From NCBI GenBank assembly GCA_021824575.1, contig JAKAKJ010000069.1, positions 1-34,542 of the forward strand: a DNA stretch of 34,542 nt. The letters run 5' to 3'. The position numbers and the translations under genes are program-made. This document shows, piece after piece, positions 8,489-13,937 of the stretch; position 1 is the first letter of the stretch, and every line of letters starts with the position of its first letter. The notes below the pieces were generated by a model, which searched no databases, had not been told where the DNA came from, and saw nothing but the letters and a program-made list of their open reading frames with translations. The DNA comes from Chloroflexota bacterium (GTDB taxonomy: Bacteria; Chloroflexota; Anaerolineae; Anaerolineales; Villigracilaceae).

Positions 8489-8517
8489 ATTCTAACAACG
8501 AGAAAATTCTTTGTCAA
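8489..8517 (-). promoter_or_regulatory. Predicted sigma-70-type promoter of serA
   Basis: On the minus strand: TTGACA (8517-8512), 17-base spacer, TAGAAT (8494-8489). The -35 matches consensus fully and the -10 at 5 of 6. Transcription would start near 8483, giving a leader of about 90 bases that contains the stem-loop at 8426-8462. Confidence 0.75.
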
Positions 8518-8552
8518 CGACATACATCAGGCGCAAAATGTGCCGATTGTTC

Positions 8553-8582
8553 TTGGCGATTTGTCTGACAAATCGTTATAAT
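8553..8582 (+). promoter_or_regulatory. Predicted serC promoter with a 19-bp perfect palindrome as candidate operator
   Basis: TTGGCG (8553-8558), an 18-base spacer, then TATAAT (8577-8582). Between the boxes lies CGATTTGTC-T-GACAAATCG (8557-8575), a perfect palindrome with 9-base arms and a single central base. A repressor bound there would block polymerase directly. No regulator gene is adjacent, so the binding protein is unknown. Transcription would start near 8589, leaving a leader of about 60 bases. Confidence 0.72.
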
Positions 8583-8648
8583 GAGTTGAATTGCAAATTC
8601 TCGTCAGCTTTCTGGCGAATCTGAAAACCAAATCAAGGAGTCAATGTC

Positions 8649-9737
8649 ATGTCCGATCCCAAACGCGTATACAACTTCAATCCCGGCCCGGCGGCTCTGC
8701 CCCTGGAAGTACTGCAGCAGGCGCAAGCCGAAATGCTGGACTACAAAGGCACAGGCATGTCGGTGATGGAAATCAGCCATCGTTCAAAAGAATTCGAAGG
8801 CATTATTCAAACCGCCGAAGCGGATCTGCGCGAACTGTACGGCATTCCATCCAATTACAAGATCATGTTCCTGCAAGGCGGCGCGTCGCTGCAATTTGCG
8901 ATGCTGCCCATGAACCTGCGCGCCACCGGTTCCGCCGATTACATCGTGACTGGCACGTGGAGCAAAACCGCCATCAAAGAAGCTTCGAAACTCGGAACGA
9001 CTCACGCCGTGGCGAACACCGAAGCAGATGGATTCAAGAGTCTGCCCGCGAAACTTGATCTCGATCCAAAAGCCGCGTATTTGCACTTCACGTCCAACGA
9101 GACGATTCACGGCGTGGAATATTTCAATGAGCCGACTCCGCTGGCAGGTGTCCCGTTGGTTTGCGATGCGTCGTCGGATTTCATCAGCCGACCGATTGAC
9201 ATTTCCAAATATGCTTTGATCTACGCCGGGGCGCAAAAGAACGCGGGACCTGCGGGCGTGGTCGTCGTGATCGTGCGTGATGACATGCTCGAGCGGACTC
9301 CCGCCAACCTGCCCGTCATGCTCGATTACAAAGCCTTGGCTGCCAGCGGATCATTGCACAATACTCCTCCCTGCTGGTCAATCTATATCACTGGTCTCGT
9401 TTTCAAGTGGGCCAAGGGCCTCGGCGGACTTGCCGCGATTGCCAAGCGCAATCGCACCAAAGCAGATTTGGTTTACAAAGCCATTGACGAGAGCGGCGGC
9501 TTCTATCGTGGACATGCCAACAAAGATGCGCGCTCGGTAATGAACATTCCGTTCAGACTTCCGTCCGAAGAATTGGAAGATACTTTTGCGAAGGAAGCCA
9601 AGAGCAATGACTTGATCGGTCTTAAAGGTCATCGCTCCGTCGGCGGGATGCGCGCTTCACTCTACAACGCGTTGGACGTCAAAGCCGCGGAAGAGCTGAC
9701 CAAGTTCATGCGTGAGTTCCAGAAGAAACACGGATAA
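8649..9737 (+). CDS. serC: Phosphoserine aminotransferase
   Basis: A 362-residue PLP enzyme of the class-V aminotransferase fold that converts 3-phosphohydroxypyruvate and glutamate to phosphoserine and 2-oxoglutarate. The N terminus YNFNPGPAALP, the MSVMEISHRSKEF block, the QGGASLQF block and the PLP lysine in YAGAQKNAGPAG (Lys197) are all diagnostic. AAGGAG lies 8 bases before the ATG. The product completes the second step of serine synthesis begun by the divergently transcribed serA; no serB is visible. The last 147 bases (residues 315-362) recur in diverged form at 11792-11938, on the far side of a 2-kb block, so the 3' end of this gene may have been replaced or regenerated by an insertion. 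Confidence 0.96.
   Translation: MSDPKRVYNFNPGPAALPLEVLQQAQAEMLDYKGTGMSVMEISHRSKEFEGIIQTAEADLRELYGIPSNYKIMFLQGGASLQFAMLPMNLRATGSADYIVTGTWSKTAIKEASKLGTTHAVANTEADGFKSLPAKLDLDPKAAYLHFTSNETIHGVEYFNEPTPLAGVPLVCDASSDFISRPIDISKYALIYAGAQKNAGPAGVVVVIVRDDMLERTPANLPVMLDYKALAASGSLHNTPPCWSIYITGLVFKWAKGLGGLAAIAKRNRTKADLVYKAIDESGGFYRGHANKDARSVMNIPFRLPSEELEDTFAKEAKSNDLIGLKGHRSVGGMRASLYNALDVKAAEELTKFMREFQKKHG
9591..9737 (+). repeat. Direct repeat R1: 3' end of serC
   Basis: 147 bases encoding serC residues 315-362 and the stop. It aligns without gaps to 11792-11938, with 129 of 147 identical bases. Fourteen codons differ; 11 changes are synonymous and three change residues (Leu to Ile, Glu to Ser, Lys to Gln). 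The longest identical run is 35 bases (9624-9658 versus 11825-11859). Confidence 0.9.
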
Positions 9738-9757
9738 TTTCCATTCGCAGATGATTT

Positions 9758-9793
9758 GGCCGTGGAGGTTTGAAACCTCCATGGCCCTTTTTA
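9758..9793 (+). terminator. Rho-independent terminator after serC
   Basis: GGCC-G-TGGAGGTTT, a 1-base loop centre, AAACCTCCA-T-GGCC, then CTTTTTAT. It lies 20 bases past the serC stop. The core GGAGGTTT-G-AAACCTCC is shared with the terminator after the serC fragment at 11975-12010. Confidence 0.85.
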
Positions 9794-9853
9794 TGCAGGT
9801 GGCGAAACTCGCGGGGCATTCCAGAGTCAGTTGCACGCTGCATTGGACAGCTT

Positions 9854-10537
9854 TCAATGCTTTCTCAGTTTAGCAAATCCTTTTTCTAATGTGCCGCCTA
9901 TTACTCCTAAAATGGCAGCAACGATGGGAGTTAATGATAGATGAAAGAAGCATGCTCCCAGGAAATCTTCCATCACAAAAGCATTGAAATCACTCATACC
10001 ACTTCGCGCAAAGTCTTGAAAATTTCCTTCTGCCTTGAAAACCAATTCTTGTTGAGTCGTTCCGCGAAAAAGGTAATACGTAATTAGAACGAATATCAAC
10101 CATATAACAGAACTAAGCATAGCGGCGATTACAGCGGCGGAAACTCCGTTCTTAATGCTTTTATGTCGATGTGCCACCCATACACCAGATAAAAAATATA
10201 AAACGAACACACTGCCAAATTCGATGATTCCCCAGCTCGAATTGTCTTTGGGTAGAAGCGCATATTCAAGCAGTATCTCGCTGGCAAAAATGATTCCAGC
10301 AAATAGCCCGAATATAGTAGCCGGTGTAAGTACCTTGGATTGGATGTGAGGGAAAACGAAAACGCCGATCAATCCATAGGCAATAAGAATAAAACAAGCG
10401 CCGGCAATGCTGAGAAAACTTGTTGCTGGGACAAACAGACGACCCAGAAAAACCAAGATTAACCCAAGCAAAACGCCGATTAGAAAAATGCTCGGGACAA
10501 TATTTGAGATAGTGTTCTTGTTGCCGGAAATCATCAT
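9854..10537 (-). CDS. Polytopic membrane protein of unknown function
   Basis: A 227-residue protein with about six hydrophobic segments (roughly residues 13-33, 40-60, 72-92, 104-121, 132-156, 195-215). I do not recognise the family. A soluble stretch at about 160-195 (KAEGNFQDFARSGMSDF) separates the last two membrane segments. It is the last of three minus-strand genes for small membrane proteins, 41 bases downstream of the DoxX-like gene, so it is probably in an operon with it. Base composition is AT-rich compared with serC. The whole group lies between two copies of the serC 3' end, which suggests it was acquired. The start could be either of the first two Met codons. Confidence 0.6.
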   Translation of the reverse strand: MMISGNKNTISNIVPSIFLIGVLLGLILVFLGRLFVPATSFLSIAGACFILIAYGLIGVFVFPHIQSKVLTPATIFGLFAGIIFASEILLEYALLPKDNSSWGIIEFGSVFVLYFLSGVWVAHRHKSIKNGVSAAVIAAMLSSVIWLIFVLITYYLFRGTTQQELVFKAEGNFQDFARSGMSDFNAFVMEDFLGACFFHLSLTPIVAAILGVIGGTLEKGFAKLRKH

Positions 10538-10578
10538 TACTACCGTGACAATTATTTCTGGTTTGAATACTCAGTAGT

Positions 10579-10965
10579 TCACAAAGAAACAAGCATCCAC
10601 CGTCCATAGGCAACAAGGACAGCAAACGCGAAAAGAACGACACTAACAAAAATCTTGGGGCTTGTGCGGCTTTTGACATGAAAGAAAATTGAAGCCAGCA
10701 GCATGGCAGAGAGAACTGCGGACATTACCGGTGTTATCCACACTGGCGACCCTAAAACGCCGGGCAGAACTAACCCGATTGCCGCAATAAACGTACAGAT
10801 TGAAATAAGACCATGTAAAGGCCGGGAAAACGCGCCCATCTTTTGAATCGCATCTTGCATTGTCGATTGAGATTGGCGAAGACCATGTGTGTAGGAAACA
10901 GAAATCATCTTTATGCATAGGATTATTTGGATAATCCACAATGTTATATTGATGGCTGTATTCAT
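10579..10965 (-). CDS. DoxX-like small four-helix membrane protein
   Basis: A 128-residue protein with four hydrophobic helices. The start INITLWIIQIILCIKMI, a GAFSRPLHGLISICTFIAAIGLVLPG segment and the YGRW motif near the end are the pattern of the DoxX-like/DoxX_2 proteins, a family of poorly defined membrane proteins. The start is ATG at 10965: AGGAGG ends 5 bases upstream, and a GTG two codons earlier overlaps that site. It is preceded by the methyltransferase-like gene (83-base gap) and followed by a membrane protein gene, all on the same strand. The function is not assigned; DoxX-type roles in thiosulfate oxidation should not be presumed. Confidence 0.65.
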   Translation of the reverse strand: MNTAINITLWIIQIILCIKMISVSYTHGLRQSQSTMQDAIQKMGAFSRPLHGLISICTFIAAIGLVLPGVLGSPVWITPVMSAVLSAMLLASIFFHVKSRTSPKIFVSVVLFAFAVLVAYGRWMLVSL

Positions 10966-11048
10966 TATCACCTCCTAGCAAGAACTTATAGGTTTAGTTA
11001 CACGATGGTTCGCGTTAGCCACTTGCCAAGTGCAAGCGCTTGCCTGGA

Positions 11049-11462
11049 CTAGAACCACGTTCTGCTTCGATAAGCAATGTATTCTTCTCCGAACATCCCT
11101 GCCAAAACCTGCTCTTCGCGCCTGAGGCGAGCAACCTGGACCATTATTACTATTGCCCAAATGATGAGCGCCGGCCAACCTTGGAGAGCTAAGACAACGA
11201 AAAGGAAGGCCAGCGTGCCGAAGACATAAATAGGATGTCGGATCTTCGAATACAGACCTTGTGTCACAAGATGGCGCGCTTGCGCTGTGACAGAGAAAGC
11301 ATCTCCCAGTTGCCAGCGGGCCACGAACCACAACACGGCACATACAAGCGAAAGGCAAAGTGCAGTGTAGGACAGCGCATTGTGTAATCCAGCTATGACG
11401 CCAAACCCAAAGAAGGCCAGATAGACCAAATATGAAAATATGTCGATCCATTGAAGCTTCAC
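11049..11462 (-). CDS. Isoprenylcysteine/phospholipid methyltransferase-like membrane protein
   Basis: A 137-residue integral membrane protein. The pair LVTQGLYSKIRHPIYVFGTL and RREEQVLAGMFGEEYIAYRSRTWF is the SAM-binding C-terminal signature of the ICMT/PEMT methyltransferase family (RHPxY...E(E)..L...FGxxYxxY). These enzymes methylate membrane-embedded substrates; bacterial members mostly have unknown substrates. The protein is short, with three to four membrane helices. The start chosen is GTG at 11462, because GGAGG lies 5 bases upstream; a TTG at 11480 opens the frame but overlaps that site. It is the first gene of the three-gene minus-strand block. Confidence 0.75.
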   Translation of the reverse strand: MKLQWIDIFSYLVYLAFFGFGVIAGLHNALSYTALCLSLVCAVLWFVARWQLGDAFSVTAQARHLVTQGLYSKIRHPIYVFGTLAFLFVVLALQGWPALIIWAIVIMVQVARLRREEQVLAGMFGEEYIAYRSRTWF

Positions 11463-11636
11463 GCAACCCTCCAGTGCCAATTATCCTTGCTTGGCAATCC
11501 CTTTACCTATCCCGCCGCCCAACTATGACTCATTTACAGCGATTTTGCTATAAAACTCCTTTTATTTTGCCTATTTCATTATAGGCAACTGGTATCGAAT
11601 AGGCAATAGACTCCGGAACTGAATTTCCGTTTGTCA

Positions 11637-11800
11637 TGCTTCCACGAGAAGATGGCAGGATTGCAAAGGAAGATAGCAAACTTCTAAAGGAATTTCGCGA
11701 AACTGCAAAGGAAGACAGCAATCTTCTAAAGGAAGATCGCGGGATTGCAAAGGAAGACGACGATCTTCTTCGAGAAGATGGCGAAATTGTAAAGGAAGCC
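11637..11800 (+). repeat. 42-bp minisatellite (about four units)
   Basis: Tandem 42-base units at 11651-11692, 11693-11734 and 11735-11776, preceded by a partial unit from 11637 and followed by a partial unit that runs into the serC fragment. Each unit contains AAGGAAGA followed by AGCAA or GACGA and CTTCT, and in one frame encodes 14-residue repeats of the pattern xxxxAKEDxxLLKE. Units have point differences, so the array is not freshly expanded. Confidence 0.8.
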
Positions 11801-11938
11801 AAGAGCAATGATTTGATCGGAATCAAAGGTCATCGCTCCGTCGGCGGGATGCGCGCTTCGTTATACAACGCGTTGGATGTCAAAGCCGCTGAATCTTTGA
11901 CACAGTTCATGCGCGAGTTCCAGAAGAAGCACGGGTAA
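11792..11938 (+). pseudogene. serC': serC 3'-end fragment (direct repeat R2)
   Basis: Encodes 48 residues matching the C terminus of SerC (KEAKSNDLIG... to ...EFQKKHG) with three substitutions, and keeps the same stop position. The rest of serC is absent. The frame is open through the minisatellite back to an ATG at 11636, so a 100-residue chimera (charged 14-residue repeats plus SerC tail) could in principle be translated, but no ribosome binding site is visible and it lacks the PLP-binding part. Most differences from the intact gene are synonymous, so the fragment diverged while it was still part of a functional serC. Confidence 0.82.
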
Positions 11939-11974
11939 AAGATAATCCACAGATTACGCAGATTTACAAATTTA

Positions 11975-12010
11975 GAACTCGGAGGTTTTGAAAACCTCCG
12001 AGTTCTTTTT
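11975..12010 (+). terminator. Rho-independent terminator after the serC fragment
   Basis: GAACTCGGAGGTTTT, a G loop centre, AAAACCTCCGAGTTC, then TTTTTG. The 15-base arms are perfect. It resembles the serC terminator at 9758-9793 in its GGAGGTTT core, which suggests that the duplication includes or borrowed the terminator. Confidence 0.85.
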
Positions 12011-12055
12011 GTAAAAACGTGACCTACAAGTTTGCTTCAGAGATCATTGAATTAT

Positions 12056-13483
12056 TCATGGGGCTTTCCATACGATATAGAAAATCTCATTGCCAGAGGA
12101 ACCACCGGGACCAGCAATCATAACAGTCACCTCATATCGTTCACCAGGCACCAAGAGGCTGAGATCAGAAAGTGTGACATGATCCGAGTCACATGAAACT
12201 GGTTGGGAATATATAAATCCTGTGCTACTATTTCGAGATACAAACACTTTGCATCCACCTCCAACCAAACCTGCTGGCGGTTGCCAACTCACATATAGGC
12301 TGTTTTCATTTTGAACAGCGCTTATATTTGTAGCTGGCGGCACGATAGATTGGGTATAGTTAACCTTTTGAACCAACACAACCTTTCCATTCTTATAATA
12401 AGTAAAAGTGTAAACGCCGCTTTGGGGTAAGCCGCTGTTCGGCGGTCCGTAGAGGACCCAGCGCCGCGTTACTTCTCCAGAGTACTGATTACTATTGAAA
12501 TCCTTCCTTAAGTGGAAAATCATGCCACTGGGTGCCGTTACAGTTACGTCAGTCAGGTTCCAGAGAAAGCAAGTATCGAGGACAGTATAGTCCGCGGTGC
12601 AATTGGTTTTAAATTCATAAGATAGAACCCCACCCGGATCCTCGTTACCCCAAACCTGTGGGTAAGCGAGAGGGACTCCAAAAGTTGAATCGACAATCGT
12701 CCCTGGCTGCTGAGCATCCGCAATACTTCCATCAGTATTCAGCGTCCAAACACGAATATCGTCAACACACACTTGCAAATGCGGTGATGTTGTGAATGCA
12801 GCAGGGCCAGTGCTTCGTTGGATATCGGAACCCATTTTTACAGGAAAATTGTCAATGTAATACTTGATCTCACTACCTGCTACCTCCAATCTTATCAAAT
12901 ACCACACATTACCAGATATCCATTCAAATTGTCGATTTCCAATGCCGATGTATGGTTGCGGACCAAATTGGAGGTCTTCAACCTTACTAACGAAGTTGAG
13001 TGCCGCGTTATAACCGTTGTTCATTGAGTCAACGCGAGCAAACAATGAGAAATATTGTTCGTCATCATGTACTGCAACAGATTTAACTCTAATTTCAACC
13101 GCATAATTATTCCATGTATCAGCACCAAAATTGACATTCAAGAAACCGCCGTCTTCTTGGTTGCACAAAATATGATTCCCCGTATCATCAACTTCCATTT
13201 TCCATTTTGGTATCGCGCTGATTGCGCTCTCTGCTGTATCTGATTCGAAATTCTGCTTGAACAATAAAGCGGAGTCGGGAATAATAGGTCCAGTCGCACG
13301 GCCAGAAGAAAATTCCAATGTTGGAGTGGGTGCCGGGGTTGATGTTGGCCGTGGTGTTTCGGTTGAAACAGGCGTTGGAGTGAATGCGACAAGACTTGGC
13401 TCGCTGGCAGAAATACTCAGCCCAGAATTACTGCAAGATGAAAGCAAAACAGCTATTGTACATAACAAAATGATTCGTTTCAT
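12056..13483 (-). CDS. Secreted lipoprotein with LamG-like and fibronectin-III-like domains
   Basis: A 475-residue protein. The signal peptide MKRIILLCTIAVLLSSC ends in a lipobox (Cys at 17), followed by a Pro/Thr-rich linker (about residues 35-60). Residues 75-250 look like a concanavalin/LamG-type jelly roll (KQNFESD start, WNNYAVEIRVK, WYLIRLEV, YYIDN, and the HLQVCVDDIRVW end), typical of carbohydrate or matrix binding. A middle domain (about 265-370) is unassigned. The last 90 residues (ATNISAVQNENSLYVSWQPP ... PGERYEVTVMIAG) are fibronectin-III-like. It is probably anchored on the outside of the membrane. ATG at 13483 follows AGGAGG by 6 bases. No enzyme motif is seen. It is more AT-rich than recA or serC. 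Confidence 0.72.
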   Translation of the reverse strand: MKRIILLCTIAVLLSSCSNSGLSISASEPSLVAFTPTPVSTETPRPTSTPAPTPTLEFSSGRATGPIIPDSALLFKQNFESDTAESAISAIPKWKMEVDDTGNHILCNQEDGGFLNVNFGADTWNNYAVEIRVKSVAVHDDEQYFSLFARVDSMNNGYNAALNFVSKVEDLQFGPQPYIGIGNRQFEWISGNVWYLIRLEVAGSEIKYYIDNFPVKMGSDIQRSTGPAAFTTSPHLQVCVDDIRVWTLNTDGSIADAQQPGTIVDSTFGVPLAYPQVWGNEDPGGVLSYEFKTNCTADYTVLDTCFLWNLTDVTVTAPSGMIFHLRKDFNSNQYSGEVTRRWVLYGPPNSGLPQSGVYTFTYYKNGKVVLVQKVNYTQSIVPPATNISAVQNENSLYVSWQPPAGLVGGGCKVFVSRNSSTGFIYSQPVSCDSDHVTLSDLSLLVPGERYEVTVMIAGPGGSSGNEIFYIVWKAP

Positions 13484-13509
13484 TGTCAACCTCCTGCCGA
13501 ATAGTTAAG

Positions 13510-13515
13510 ATTATA
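13510..13515 (-). promoter_or_regulatory. -10 box for the LamG-like lipoprotein gene
   Basis: TATAAT on the minus strand, 27 bases upstream of the ATG at 13483. I see no convincing -35 at 16-18 bases, so the call rests on the -10 match and its position. Confidence 0.45.
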
Positions 13516-13568
13516 CGCCAGCATCTCCATTGCAGAAAACCTACAAAACCAACCCGCCACATGTAACT

Positions 13569-13577
13569 TGTTATAAT
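13569..13577 (+). promoter_or_regulatory. Extended -10 promoter, probably giving a leaderless mRNA
   Basis: TGTTATAAT, an extended -10 (TGnTATAAT). The box ends 7 bases before the ATG at 13585, so transcription should begin at or next to the start codon. There is no ribosome binding site between them. Confidence 0.6.
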
Positions 13578-13584
13578 TCCGCCC

Positions 13585-13932
13585 ATGGATTTTTTCTTCC
13601 CCGAAGATAACTTACAACGGGCAACGCCCGCAGAGACGCATATCACCAAATTGACCGCCGAGCCATATCCCGATGGGCAGCGCGTGCGCGTGGACTTGGA
13701 AATCACGCCATTCCAGCAGCGTCCAACCATCGAAGTGAAATTAACCGACGCGAACAACGATGAAGTTGCCACGGCCAGCATCGTCGAGCCGATGATGTGG
13801 AAAATCGAATTCACGATGCACCTGCGCGGCGCGAACGCCAATCCGTTCAAGATCGAAGCAAAATTATTCTATCCCGATGGTCCGCAGGCCGAACCGGTGA
13901 CACATACGTTTGAAGTTCCCGTTGCAAATTAA
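13585..13932 (+). CDS. Small beta-rich protein of unknown function
   Basis: A 115-residue soluble protein starting MDFFFPEDNLQRATP, with no signal peptide and no membrane segment. Alternating polar/hydrophobic strands (RVRVDLEITPF, TIEVKLTD, KIEFTMHLRG, FKIEAKLFYP, HTFEVPV) suggest an Ig-like or beta-sandwich fold. I do not recognise the family. No Shine-Dalgarno precedes the ATG, and the promoter -10 is only 7 bases away, so the message is likely leaderless. It ends 5 bases before the TolB-like gene and may be co-transcribed with it and the M23 gene. Confidence 0.65.
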   Translation: MDFFFPEDNLQRATPAETHITKLTAEPYPDGQRVRVDLEITPFQQRPTIEVKLTDANNDEVATASIVEPMMWKIEFTMHLRGANANPFKIEAKLFYPDGPQAEPVTHTFEVPVAN

Positions 13933-13937
13933 CAAGA

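Larger units (their letters stand above)
9738..11791. other. Candidate inserted block flanked by serC 3'-end repeats
   Basis: About 2.05 kb lying between two direct copies of the serC 3' end. It is noticeably more AT-rich than serC and carries three small membrane-protein genes, all opposite to serC, followed by a minisatellite. No integrase or transposase is visible, so if it arrived as an element it is a remnant or was moved in trans. The alternative is decay of a second serC copy. Confidence 0.4.

Noticed and set aside
11019-11043. Adjacent short palindromes CACTTG-C-CAAGTG and GCAAGCGCTTGC downstream of the methyltransferase-like gene, considered as an integron attC site
   Set aside because: No consistent core (GTTRRRY) and inverse-core (RYYYAAC) pair could be placed around them in the gene direction.
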